Source of the DNA: Mycobacterium sp. E787
GTDB taxonomy: Bacteria > Actinomycetota > Actinomycetes > Mycobacteriales > Mycobacteriaceae
NCBI RefSeq assembly: GCF_001668725.1
Contig: NZ_LZKL01000132.1
Span: 1 to 64,000 of the forward strand
Reading direction: 5' to 3'
DNA: 64,000 nucleotides
The position numbers and the translations under genes were made by a program. This document shows, in pieces, positions 34,470-42,331 of this stretch. Under the pieces are notes generated by a model. The model saw only the letters and a list, made by a program, of their open reading frames with translations. It was not told the DNA's origin and did no database searches. The first letter of the stretch is position 1. Each line of letters begins with the position of its first letter.

Positions 34470-35455
34470 GCCGGAAACCCGATCGGGGTTGCGTACACGT
34501 CGCGGTCGAGTTCCTCGGTCGACGGGGTCTCCGCGGCCATGACCGCCGTCAGGGCGTCCTCCACCCTGGCGAGCGCGTGGGCGTCGATGCGGTCGAGTTC
34601 GTCGGGGCCGCAGATTCCGGCCTGCCCGAGATGGTCGCGAAACCGGGGCACCGGGTCGGCCGCCATGGCCGCGGCCAGTTGCTCCTTGGGGATGTAGGGC
34701 ATCCGGTCTCCGAAGTAGTGGCCGCGGAAGCGGAACGTCACGCACTCGATGAACGTGGGGCCCCGGCCGGTGCGGGCGCGGCGCAGGGCGTCGTCGAGCG
34801 CGGATTTCACCGCCAGCGGGTCGTTGCCGTCGACGCGGACGCCCGGCATGCCGTAGCCGGCCGCCCGCCCCGCCACGTGCTCGAGCTTCATCGTGTCCGA
34901 CGTCGGCGTCATCTCGGCGAACAGGTTGTTCTGGCAGACAAAGACCAGCGGCAGGTCCCACAGCGCGGCCATATTGGCCGCCTCGTGGAACGAGCCGGTG
35001 TTCGTCGCGCCGTCGCCGAAGCTGACCACCGTGACGCGGTCGAGGCCCTTGCGCTTGGCGGCCATCGCCAGCCCGACGGCCACCGGCGGTCCGGCCCCGA
35101 CGATCCCGGTCGAGAGCATGACGCCCTTGTCGGGCTTGGCGATGTGCATGGTGCCGCCCTTGCCCCGGCTCGCGCCGACGGTGCGCCCCATCATCTCGCC
35201 GTAGATCTCCTCGAGCGGGACGCCCTTGCCGATCAGGTCGTGCAGCCCACGGTAGGTCGTGACCAGTTGGTCGTCGGGCCGCAGCGCCACTCCCATCGCG
35301 GCGGCGATCGCCTCCTGCCCACGCGACGGCCAATACACGCACATGAATTCGCCGGTGCCGATGCCCTTGGACAGCCGGTCGTCGGCGGCCTTCATCAGGA
35401 TCATCAATTCGTAGAGGCGACGTTCGACGTGCGTTGCGGCCTGACCGTCGCTCAC
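34466..35455 (-). CDS. thiamine-diphosphate 2-oxo-acid/acetoin dehydrogenase E1 component, alpha subunit
   Basis: This 329-residue alpha subunit has the TPP-binding signature from GDGATNTGSFHEAANMA to the closing NN, plus RGKGGTMHIAKPDKG and GIVGAGPPVAVG, which are features of the AcoA/PdhA family. The length fits an acetoin-dehydrogenase-type E1 better than the long mycobacterial pyruvate or 2-oxoglutarate E1. Start is ATG 35455. The gene is coupled to the beta subunit gene. Confidence 0.9.
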   Translation of the reverse strand: MSDGQAATHVERRLYELMILMKAADDRLSKGIGTGEFMCVYWPSRGQEAIAAAMGVALRPDDQLVTTYRGLHDLIGKGVPLEEIYGEMMGRTVGASRGKGGTMHIAKPDKGVMLSTGIVGAGPPVAVGLAMAAKRKGLDRVTVVSFGDGATNTGSFHEAANMAALWDLPLVFVCQNNLFAEMTPTSDTMKLEHVAGRAAGYGMPGVRVDGNDPLAVKSALDDALRRARTGRGPTFIECVTFRFRGHYFGDRMPYIPKEQLAAAMAADPVPRFRDHLGQAGICGPDELDRIDAHALARVEDALTAVMAAETPSTEELDRDVYATPIGFPA

Positions 35456-35504
35456 CTACACCCTCCAGTCATTGTGCACCCCAACACGATTGGCGACGGC
35501 GTCG

Positions 35505-36368
35505 TCAGCCGCCCGACCACGGCTTGACCTTGAGGAAGCCGCCCCCGTCGACGCGCAGCTGCTGGCCGGTGATGTAGCGCGCCGCGTCGGACGCCAGGAA
35601 CAGCACCGCCTCGCTGATGTCCTCGGGCTCGACGTACGGGATGGGCATCGCCTGGACCACCGGGAAGACCGGTTCGGCGTCCTCGCGCGTCGGCTCCTTC
35701 AGGTCGGGGCGGAACGCGCGGTACATCGGTGCGCTGTGCAGCATGTCGGTGTTGACATTGGTCGGATGCACCGCGTTCATCCGGATGGAGAACTTGGCCA
35801 GCGCCAGCGCGAAGTCGTTGACGTAGTGCGCGGCAGCGAGTTTCGCGAACGCGTAGCCGGCTCCGCCAGGGCCGCCATCGATTCCCGTGGTGTTCATCGA
35901 CGACATGAACGCCGCGTTCGACCCGATCACGATGATCGACGCGCCGGCGCGCAGGTGCTTCAGGCTGGTGTGCACCAGGTTCAGCACGCCGACCAGGTCG
36001 ACATCGACCGCATCGGCGAACGCCTGCGGCGGCAGGCCCGCGGTGAGCGGGCAGATGCCGGCGTTGGCCACCACGATGTCGAGGTGGCCGAACTCGGCCA
36101 CGCCCTGATCGATCGCGGCGGCCAGGGCCGCCCGGTCGCGGACGTCGGCGATCGCCGTGAACGCGCGCTGCCCCTCCTTCTCCACCAGTCGCGCCGTCTC
36201 GTCGAGATCCTCGGGACGCGCCAGCGGGTACTCGTTCGTCTCGATGTCCGCACACAGGTCCACCGCGATGATGTCGGCGCCCTCCGCGGCCAGCAGCCGC
36301 GCATGGGAACGGCCCTGGCCGCGCGCCGCCCCGCTGATCACGGCCACCTTGCCCGTCACCCTGCCCAT
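35505..36368 (-). CDS. mycofactocin-coupled SDR oxidoreductase
   Basis: This 287-residue SDR has the hallmarks of the mycofactocin-associated group: SGAARGQGRSHARLLAAEGAD, an insertion after the second strand (DLCADIETNEYPLARPEDL) that covers the bound cofactor, YAFAK, and MNAVHPTNVNTDML. In this group NAD(P) is held non-exchangeably and mycofactocin is the external electron carrier. It is the first gene of the leftward operon, so an alcohol or hydroxy-acyl oxidation is likely one step of the pathway. Confidence 0.9.
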   Translation of the reverse strand: MGRVTGKVAVISGAARGQGRSHARLLAAEGADIIAVDLCADIETNEYPLARPEDLDETARLVEKEGQRAFTAIADVRDRAALAAAIDQGVAEFGHLDIVVANAGICPLTAGLPPQAFADAVDVDLVGVLNLVHTSLKHLRAGASIIVIGSNAAFMSSMNTTGIDGGPGGAGYAFAKLAAAHYVNDFALALAKFSIRMNAVHPTNVNTDMLHSAPMYRAFRPDLKEPTREDAEPVFPVVQAMPIPYVEPEDISEAVLFLASDAARYITGQQLRVDGGGFLKVKPWSGG

Positions 36369-36597
36369 ATCCGTCCTTTGCCCCTACACCGGCGACCCGC
36401 GTTGGGGGCCAACGCTATTCGGCGCCGCAGAGCCGGGAATGTGCGTACTCACCGCATCGCGGAGGGGGAGCGATCCAATGGTCGGCTCCATCACGTGTCT
36501 TCCACGGAAACTGCGCGTGGCCGCAGCCGGGCTCTCGATATCCCTTAGAGTAGCTAGAATACTTAAAATAGCAAGAAAGACGACCTAGGGGGTTGCC
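36369..36597. promoter_or_regulatory. divergent promoter region of the catabolic island
   Basis: This 229-bp gap lies between the leftward SDR-led operon and the rightward CoA-transferase gene. It becomes AT-rich at about 36545-36575 and holds two -10-like boxes for the rightward gene, TAGAAT (36555-36560) and TAAAAT (36564-36569), and a small inverted repeat AGTA-N7-TACT (36549-36563). No KstR or KstR2 type motif was recognised. No regulator gene adjoins the region. Confidence 0.4.
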
Positions 36598-37818
36598 TTG
36601 TCGGGCGTGCTGAGCGGTGTCCGGGTGGTCGAGTTGGCGTCGTGGACCTACGTGCCATCGGCCGGCGCCGCCCTCTCCGACTGGGGCGCCGACGTGATCA
36701 AGGTGGAGGGCGTCGCCGCGGGGGACCCCGGGCGCGCGCTGGTCGTCGGCGGCTTCACCCGCGAAGCCGCCCGCCCCGACGCCGACTTCATCCTCGAGCT
36801 GGGCAACCGGGGCAAGCGCAGCATCGCCATCGACATCAAGTCGGAGATGGGGCGCGAGCTGTTCGGTCGCCTGCTGGCCAGTGCGGATGTGTTCCTGACC
36901 AATTGGCTGCCCGGCGCACTGGAGCGGGCACGGCTGACCGTCGACGACGTCCGCGGGTTCAACCCGAAGATCATCATCGCCCGCGGCACCGGGCTGGGGG
37001 TCCGGGGACCCGACCGGGATCGCGGCGGATTCGACGCCGCCACCTATCTGGCGCGCGGTGGGGTGGCCTACACGCTCACACCGTTCGGCACCGACACGCC
37101 CGCCGTCCAGGGGCCGGCGTTCGGTGACCTGCAGGGCGGCGCAACGCTGGCCGGGGGCGTGTGCGCGGCGTTGTTTCACCGGGAACGGACCGGCGAACCG
37201 ACGATCGTGGACTCGTCGTTGCTGGCACAGGCGATGTGGGCGATCGCTCCGTCGATCTCGGCGGCCGACTTCTTCGATATCGACGGCATTCCCGGTGCGC
37301 CGCCCGGGCTGGCCATCAACCCCTTGGTCAATCGGTACAAGACCAAGGACGGCCGGTGGATTCAGCTGGTGTTCTTACAGCCCGACAAGTTCTGGGCCGG
37401 CTTCTGCGAGCGCATGGGGTTTCCGGAGTTGGCCACCGACGAGCGGTTTGTGCCCTCGAGCAACCTGATCGCCAACGCCGCCGCGGCGACCGAGCTGGTG
37501 GCGAATGCCTTTGCCCGGCATGACCTTACGCACTGGCAGGAGGTCCTCGCGGACGAACCCGGCGTGTGGGGTGCCCTCGCGACGCCGCGCGAGACCCTCA
37601 ACGACCCGCAGGTCGAACCGAACGGGTACGTGGTGACCAACGTCGACGACCATGGCGAGAAGTACCGCATCGTCGCGGCGCCCGTTCAGTTCGACGAAAC
37701 CCCGCCGGCGCCCGCCCGCGCCCCGGAGCACGGGCAGCACACCGAGGAAATTCTGCTGGAGCTCGGCGTCGACTGGGACGACATCGCCAAAGCGAAGGAT
37801 CGCCGGGCGATCCTGTGA
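36598..37818 (+). CDS. CaiB/BaiF family CoA-transferase
   Basis: This 406-residue type III CoA-transferase starts VLSGVRVVELASWTYVPSAG, has LLASADVFLTNWLPGALER, the catalytic Asp in GPAFGDLQGG, and the C-terminal APEHGQHTEEILLELG. It starts with TTG behind AGGGGG. The family moves CoA between acyl-CoA and a free acid without forming AMP. Divergent from the eight-gene operon, it may load or unload a substrate of the same pathway, in parallel with FadD. Confidence 0.9.
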   Translation: MSGVLSGVRVVELASWTYVPSAGAALSDWGADVIKVEGVAAGDPGRALVVGGFTREAARPDADFILELGNRGKRSIAIDIKSEMGRELFGRLLASADVFLTNWLPGALERARLTVDDVRGFNPKIIIARGTGLGVRGPDRDRGGFDAATYLARGGVAYTLTPFGTDTPAVQGPAFGDLQGGATLAGGVCAALFHRERTGEPTIVDSSLLAQAMWAIAPSISAADFFDIDGIPGAPPGLAINPLVNRYKTKDGRWIQLVFLQPDKFWAGFCERMGFPELATDERFVPSSNLIANAAAATELVANAFARHDLTHWQEVLADEPGVWGALATPRETLNDPQVEPNGYVVTNVDDHGEKYRIVAAPVQFDETPPAPARAPEHGQHTEEILLELGVDWDDIAKAKDRRAIL

Positions 37819-37830
37819 GCGGCGCCCGGA

Positions 37831-38205
37831 TCAGCCGGCCACCGCGGCCCTGCGGGCGGCGATCTTGGCGCGTACCGCGTTCATGTCGAGCGATTTCACC
37901 TGGCTGATCAGGTCTTCCAGCACGGCGGGAGGCATCGCACCCGGTTGGCTGTAGACCAGGACGCCGTCACGGAACGCCATGATGGTCGGGACTGACCGGA
38001 TGCCCAGCGCGGCGGCCAGCTCCGGGTCGGCCTGGGTGTCGACCTTGGCGTGCACGACGTCCGGGTGAGCCTGCGCCGAACGGTCGTAAACCGGCGCGAA
38101 GGCCTGACAGGGGCGGCAGTACGCGGCCCAAAAATCAACCAGCACAAGCGAGTTGTCGATGATGGTCGATTCGAACGTCTCGTGGGTGAGGGCGGTGGTT
38201 GCCAT
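37831..38205 (-). CDS. thioredoxin-family protein with CRPC active site
   Basis: This 124-residue thioredoxin fold has F25-W26 ... C30-R-P-C33 in place of the usual WCGPC, the cis-Pro loop SVPTI, and a C-terminal helical extension of about 20 residues. A good Shine-Dalgarno (GGAAGGAA) precedes the ATG. The promoter region shared with the divergent CsoR-superfamily gene contains two TACCC-N4-GGGTA sites. Site 1 overlaps a TATAAG -10-like box for this gene, so it should be under that repressor. A role in reducing persulfidated or oxidised thiols is inferred from context. Confidence 0.9.
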   Translation of the reverse strand: MATTALTHETFESTIIDNSLVLVDFWAAYCRPCQAFAPVYDRSAQAHPDVVHAKVDTQADPELAAALGIRSVPTIMAFRDGVLVYSQPGAMPPAVLEDLISQVKSLDMNAVRAKIAARRAAVAG

Positions 38206-38244
38206 GGTGGTTCCTTCCGGTTCGACTGCTTACCTGTGACAACT

Positions 38245-38262
38245 TATACCCTATGGGGTATA
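38245..38262. promoter_or_regulatory. CsoR/CstR-type operator 1
   Basis: TATACCC-TATG-GGGTATA has perfect 7-bp arms with a 4-bp spacer. G/C-tract inverted repeats of this form are bound by CsoR-superfamily repressors. It overlaps -10-like boxes for both directions: TATAAG on the minus strand (38248-38243) and TATATT on the plus strand (38259-38264). Confidence 0.7.
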
Positions 38263-38282
38263 TTCCACAGTAGCTCAGTTGA

Positions 38283-38296
38283 TACCCCGGCGGGTA
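38283..38296. promoter_or_regulatory. CsoR/CstR-type operator 2
   Basis: TACCC-CGGC-GGGTA has perfect 5-bp arms with the same 4-bp spacer as operator 1. The centres of the two sites are 36 bp apart. It lies in the 5' region of the repressor gene, downstream of the likely rightward promoter, which fits autorepression. Confidence 0.65.
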
Positions 38297-38332
38297 CCGT
38301 GTGCGGTAACGACAAATGAGACGGAGGATCCA

Positions 38333-38602
38333 GTGATTGGTGATCAGGACAGCGTCGGCGCGGTGCTCAACCGGCTGCGGCGGGCACAGGGCCAGCTTGC
38401 CGGGGTGATCTCGATGATCGAGCAGGGCCGCGACTGCAAGGACGTCGTCACCCAGCTCGCGGCGGTTTCGCGCGCTCTCGACCGTGCCGGATTCAAGATC
38501 GTCGCGACCGGATTGAAGGAATGTGTCACGGGTACCACGGCGGACGGCGCAACGCCGCTGAGCGAGGCCGAGCTGGAGAAGCTGTTCCTGGCGCTCGCCT
38601 GA
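38333..38602 (+). CDS. CsoR-superfamily repressor, CstR-like (Cys pair, no copper His)
   Basis: This 89-residue all-helical DUF156 protein has the start VGAVLNRLRRAQGQLAGVISMIEQG, then C35 and C64 exactly 29 residues apart as in CsoR/CstR. The copper-site His that precedes the second Cys by four residues in CsoR is Gly60 here. Loss of the His with both Cys kept is the pattern of CstR-type persulfide or disulfide sensors. The GTG at 38333 sits 8 bases after GGAGG and is preferred to an ATG 54 bases upstream, which would lie within the operator. It leads the DUF302 and AhpD-like genes. Confidence 0.88.
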   Translation: MIGDQDSVGAVLNRLRRAQGQLAGVISMIEQGRDCKDVVTQLAAVSRALDRAGFKIVATGLKECVTGTTADGATPLSEAELEKLFLALA

Positions 38603-38635
38603 GCGGGCGGCGACGGCAACAAACGGAAGGAAGCC

Positions 38636-39049
38636 ATGATGAATCTCGCCATTGCGACACCGCTGCAGACCACCTTCGAGGACGCGGTCGCCAAGACCCG
38701 CGAGGCGCTCGCGGAGCAGGGCTTCGGCGTGCTCACCGAGATCGACGTGAAGGCCACGCTGAAGGCCAAACTAGGCCATGACATGGAGGACTACCTCATC
38801 CTCGGCGCGTGCAACCCGCCGCTGGCGCACCGGGCCCTGGACGCGCGGCGCCAGATCGGCCTGCTGCTGCCGTGCAATGTCGTCGTCCGGGCCGACCCCG
38901 ACCACGCCGGCACGGTGCTCGTCGAGGCCATGAATCCGGGGCTGCTGGTCGAGGTCACCGGCGAGCCGGAACTGCGTCCGGTCGCCGAGGAGGTCACCGA
39001 CAGGCTCAAGGCGGCCATCGACTCCCTCCAGCCCGCGGTTCACCACTGA
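38636..39049 (+). CDS. DUF302 domain protein
   Basis: This 137-residue protein has the DUF302 pattern: T-x-F-E-D-A-V near the start, GFGVLTEIDVKATLKAKLG, YLILGACNPPLAHRAL and LLLPCNVVV, with Cys residues in the GACNPP and LLPCN motifs. These Cys motifs are common in DUF302 proteins. GGAAGGAA precedes two consecutive ATGs. It lies 33 bp after the repressor gene and 13 bp before the AhpD-like gene, so the three are one operon. The function is unknown; a thiol or sulfur-related role is inferred from the neighbours. Confidence 0.85.
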   Translation: MMNLAIATPLQTTFEDAVAKTREALAEQGFGVLTEIDVKATLKAKLGHDMEDYLILGACNPPLAHRALDARRQIGLLLPCNVVVRADPDHAGTVLVEAMNPGLLVEVTGEPELRPVAEEVTDRLKAAIDSLQPAVHH

Positions 39050-39062
39050 GCGGGGCCGGGCG

Positions 39063-39431
39063 ATGTCGGATCACCAGCATCACCACGAAATACTGCAGGA
39101 CCTGCTGCCGCAGCACCGCGCGCTTCGCAAACAGATCCCCGAGGTCTATCAGGGGTTCGCGGCACTGAGCGGCGCCGCCCTGACCGATGGGGCGCTGAGC
39201 CGCAAGGTCAAGGAGCTCATGGCGCTGGCGATCGGGGTCGTCGAGGGTTGCGATGGCTGCATCGCCTCGCACGCGCAGGGCGCCGCGCGCGCCGGCGCCA
39301 CCCGGGAGGAAGCCGCCGAGGCCATCGGCGTCACCTTCCTCATGCACGGCGGTCCGGCCACCATTTACGGCGCGCGCGCCTACACGGCTTTCTGCGAATT
39401 CGCCGACGCCGAGGCCGCCAAGTCGTCATAG
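39063..39431 (+). CDS. carboxymuconolactone-decarboxylase/AhpD-like protein
   Basis: This 122-residue CMD-fold protein has the redox motif E-G-C-D-G-C-I-A-S-H (E-x-C-x2-C-x3-H), as in AhpD alkylhydroperoxidases. A His-rich start (MSDHQHHHE) may bind metal. AhpD-type proteins use the Cys pair for peroxide or disulfide chemistry. It is the last gene of the CstR-like operon, so it probably acts with the divergent thioredoxin in thiol redox control. Confidence 0.88.
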   Translation: MSDHQHHHEILQDLLPQHRALRKQIPEVYQGFAALSGAALTDGALSRKVKELMALAIGVVEGCDGCIASHAQGAARAGATREEAAEAIGVTFLMHGGPATIYGARAYTAFCEFADAEAAKSS

Positions 39432-39541
39432 CCGCGGCGCCGCTGCCGAAGGACCCGATGTACGGGGACCAAAGTCATTGGCTGCCAAGGATGTGCTGAC
39501 CTTTGCCGTCCCGCGTCGTAGGTTTGTCCCCGGAGCATGTG

Positions 39542-40906
39542 ATGACCGGATTCCTGCGCAACAGCGACGCCTTCACCTGGGCGATGGAGAGTGATCCACG
39601 GCTGCGATCAACCGTCGTCAGCGTCGTGCTGCTGGATCGTTCGCCGGACTGGGACGAGGTGCGCGAGCGGTTCGACCTGATCAGCCGCAAACTCCCCATG
39701 TTTCGGCAACGGGTGGTGCCGTCGAGGCCGCCGGCGCCGCCGCACTGGGAATACGCCCCGGACTTCGATCTCGACTACCACATCCGGCGCTTCGCCGCCC
39801 CGGGGACCGGCACGCTAGACGACGTGCTCGAGATGGCCCGGTTGGCCGAGATGCAGGACTTCGACCGGGCGCGGCCGCTCTGGGAGACGACCCTGATCGA
39901 CGGCCTGGGCGACGGTGGCGCGGCGATGATCTGCAAGTTCCATCACGCCCTCACCGACGGCATCGGCGGCGTGCAGATCGCGATGCACCTGTTCAACCTT
40001 TCCGAGGAGCAATGTCGGCGCGAACCCTTGCCGCCCGAGCCGGACCCGTCCCGGCCGTCGTGGCTCGCCGGCTACCGGGACAGCTGGCGCTATGACGCCG
40101 GGATGCTGGCGAGCGCCCTCGCGGGAGCGGCCAAGGCGACCCCGCGACTCCTCTACGGCGGCGTTCGCCGGCCCGTCGCGACGGCCCGGTCGGCGGCGGC
40201 CACGGCCGCGTCGGTTTATCGGACGGTCCGGCCGATAGGCCGCACCGGTTCGCCCCTGCTCACCGACCGCGGCCTGATCCGCCGATTGATGGTGCATCAG
40301 GTGCCGATGCAGCAACTGCGCGAGGCGGCACACCGCTCCGGCGGCGCGCTGAACGACGCGTTCGTCGCCGGGGTGGCCGGCGGGTTGCGCCGCTACCACG
40401 AAAAGCACGACGTCGCGATCGGCGACCTGCACCTCACGATGCCGATCAGCTTGCGGACGGAGGCGGACGGCATGGGCGGGAACCGGATCACGCTGATGCG
40501 GTTCGACGTTCCCGCGGGTGAGGTCGAGCCGACGGCACGAATCCGGGCGATCCACGAGCGCGCCGGCGCCGTACGCACCGAACGATCCCTGCCCTACACG
40601 CAGTTGATTGCCGGCGCCCTCAACCTGATGCCGCGCTGGTACATCGGTTCTGTGCTGCGGCACGTCGATTTCCTCGCCAGCGATGTGCCCGGGGTGCCCG
40701 TGCCGGTCTTTCTGGGCGGCGCGCCGGTGCGCGCGCAGTACGCGTTCGGCCCGACGATCGGCGCGGCGGTCAACGTCACGCTGCTCACCTACGTCGATAC
40801 GTGCGCCCTGGGCATCGACATCGATACCGCCGCCATTCCGGACCACGACATCTTTCATCAGGCTCTGGTCGCCGGATTCGACGAAGTGTTGGCGCTCGCA
40901 GCCTGA
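39542..40906 (+). CDS. WS/DGAT-family acyltransferase
   Basis: This protein of about 454 residues has MTGFLRNSDAFTWAMESDPRL at the start, catalytic FHHALTDGIGG (HHxxxDG), NDAFVAGVAGGLRRY, and the C-terminal SDVPGVPVPVFLGGAPV and NVTLLTYVDTCALGID. The subgroup with a DAFTWAMESDP start is common in mycobacteria and often of unproven synthase activity. ATG 39542 is chosen. GTG 39539 and TTG 39503 are alternatives. No link to the adjacent redox operon is evident. Confidence 0.87.
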   Translation: MTGFLRNSDAFTWAMESDPRLRSTVVSVVLLDRSPDWDEVRERFDLISRKLPMFRQRVVPSRPPAPPHWEYAPDFDLDYHIRRFAAPGTGTLDDVLEMARLAEMQDFDRARPLWETTLIDGLGDGGAAMICKFHHALTDGIGGVQIAMHLFNLSEEQCRREPLPPEPDPSRPSWLAGYRDSWRYDAGMLASALAGAAKATPRLLYGGVRRPVATARSAAATAASVYRTVRPIGRTGSPLLTDRGLIRRLMVHQVPMQQLREAAHRSGGALNDAFVAGVAGGLRRYHEKHDVAIGDLHLTMPISLRTEADGMGGNRITLMRFDVPAGEVEPTARIRAIHERAGAVRTERSLPYTQLIAGALNLMPRWYIGSVLRHVDFLASDVPGVPVPVFLGGAPVRAQYAFGPTIGAAVNVTLLTYVDTCALGIDIDTAAIPDHDIFHQALVAGFDEVLALAA

Positions 40907-41098
40907 TTCACGCGCGATCCCGAAACGGTCACAAGGGCGTATCGATACCTGCGCCGGTCTGGCACAACTTGTTCAATCGGCAAATCATTGCACAGGGCGC
41001 CTTTTGAGAATCACTGGCGCGACGATGCGTACCGCACGGATTCTCTTCCGCTGCAGCGTGGCGGATTGCGTTCGGTCGCAACAGGAGGTATCGACATT

Positions 41099-41389
41099 AT
41101 GATGGCGAACTGGGTTCCCGCCCAGACTTCGTACGGCCCGAATTCCGGCCGCATCCTTGACACCGCGCGAGGCATCCTGATCGGCCTTCGCCGCTGCCCC
41201 TCGCATGTGGCCTTCGACGAATTGCACAGTGCCGCAGTGCGTCACAAGGTTCCGGTGTTCGCCATGGCGTGGGCGCTGGTTCACCTGGCGGGCGAAGGGG
41301 AGAAGACGCCCAGCTTCGTCGACGCGCAGTCGGCGGCGCGTCGCGAATGGGGTTCGCTGTTCGCCGGGTCGAAAGCGGCGGCCCGCTGA
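41099..41389 (+). CDS. small ANTAR-like protein
   Basis: This 96-residue protein has a core, RILDTARGILIGLRRCPSHVAF, then AVRHKVPVFAMAWALVHL, resembling an ANTAR RNA-binding three-helix domain (A-x-G-I-L-M ... A-F-x-x-L ... L-x-x-v-A). No GAF or receiver domain is fused. A strong GGAGGT lies 11 bases before the first of two ATGs. ANTAR domains act in transcription antitermination by binding paired hairpins. No such hairpin pair was identified here. It adjoins the IclR cassette, as does Rv1772 in M. tuberculosis, but identity with that gene was not checked. Confidence 0.7.
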   Translation: MMANWVPAQTSYGPNSGRILDTARGILIGLRRCPSHVAFDELHSAAVRHKVPVFAMAWALVHLAGEGEKTPSFVDAQSAARREWGSLFAGSKAAAR

Positions 41390-41488
41390 CGGGAGGTTAG
41401 GAGCTTGGCGCGGCCGGGGTCCTGGGGGGTACCGCGGCCGTCGCCAGCATGCACTCGGCGGCACACCCGAAACGGGTTGCCGGCGTGC

Positions 41489-42265
41489 CTAGTTGGCGTC
41501 TTCCCCCGACGGCCGGCTCAACGCGCCCCAGACCGGCGACCCGGCCGCGGCGCGCAACGCGTCGACGATGCGCCCCTCCTTCTCGCGAAAGCGTTCGGTG
41601 GGAGCGGGAACCGAGATCGCCACCACGTTCTCGCCCATGGCTCGTCGTGCGATCGCGGCGGCCGAAATCCCGTGCGTGTGTTCGTCGCGGTCGAAAGCGA
41701 TGCCGGTGCGCCGGATCTCGGCGATCTCGGCGCGCAGCGACCCGGCGACGTCGGGGGAGAATTTGGCCAATGCGGCCTCCGCGTCGGCGTCATCGAGCGC
41801 CGCCAGGGCCGCCTTGCCGTTGGCGGTCGAATCGAGCGGGAACCGGACGCCGACGGCCGAGACCGCCCGAAGGCGGTGTGACGATTCGATCTGGTCGACG
41901 AACCACATGCGCCCGCCCCGCAGTATCGACAGGTCCGCGGTCTCGCCGTCGGTTGCCTCCGCCACCCGCTCGATCGTCGCGCGGAACAGGGTGGCGATCT
42001 GCGCCCCGTCGGCCCCGCCAAACCCGAGCAGGCGCTCGCCGAGCGCAAAGCGGCCCTGCGCGTCGACGTTGGCCATCCCGACCTCCACCAGGCCCAGCAG
42101 CAGGCGGCGAGCCGTCGACTTGGCCAGCCCGAGCCGCTCCCCGAGGTCGACCAGGCGGAGCCGTCCCGGCTCGGCGGCGATCTCGTCGAGCGCGGCGGCG
42201 GCGCGGCGTAACACCTGGATGCCCTCGTCGCGACCAGCCGGCGAATTTTCCCCCGTGGACGGCAC
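41489..42265 (-). CDS. IclR-family transcriptional regulator
   Basis: This 258-residue protein has an N-terminal winged HTH (GIQVLRRAAAALDEIA, then RLVDLGERLGLAKSTARRLL) and the C-terminal effector domain (GRMWFVDQIESSHRLRAVSAVG, ISVPAPTERF). The GTG at 42265 is chosen because a promoter with -35 TTGTCG, 18-bp spacer and -10 TATAGT predicts transcription starting at this GTG, and because no Shine-Dalgarno is seen. It is divergent from the FAD-oxidase/PhlG-like genes and probably controls them. It corresponds in position to Rv1773c. Confidence 0.88.
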   Translation of the reverse strand: MPSTGENSPAGRDEGIQVLRRAAAALDEIAAEPGRLRLVDLGERLGLAKSTARRLLLGLVEVGMANVDAQGRFALGERLLGFGGADGAQIATLFRATIERVAEATDGETADLSILRGGRMWFVDQIESSHRLRAVSAVGVRFPLDSTANGKAALAALDDADAEAALAKFSPDVAGSLRAEIAEIRRTGIAFDRDEHTHGISAAAIARRAMGENVVAISVPAPTERFREKEGRIVDALRAAAGSPVWGALSRPSGEDAN

Positions 42266-42270
42266 GATGC

Positions 42271-42294
42271 CACTATAGTGTTCCGCATCGCGGA
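42271..42294. promoter_or_regulatory. divergent promoter and IclR operator
   Basis: CACTATAGTG (42271-42280) is a perfect palindrome that supplies a TATAGT -10 box on both strands. It is followed by TCCGC-ATC-GCGGA (42282-42294), an inverted repeat of the kind bound by IclR regulators. The operator lies between -35 and -10 of the leftward gene and over the likely start of the rightward transcript, so one bound protein could control both. Confidence 0.6.
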
Positions 42295-42331
42295 CCGACA
42301 AGAACCGGAATGTGGATCAAAGGAGCTCCAG

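Noticed and set aside
38334..38602. Reading the CsoR-superfamily gene as a copper sensor (CsoR/RicR)
   Set aside because: The copper-ligand His is replaced by Gly60, and no copper exporter or metallothionein gene adjoins. The thiol-redox neighbours favour a CstR-like role.
40939..40948. GTATCGATAC palindrome between the WS/DGAT and ANTAR-like genes
   Set aside because: A single 10-bp palindrome is expected by chance in a window this size, and it is not placed against a recognisable promoter.
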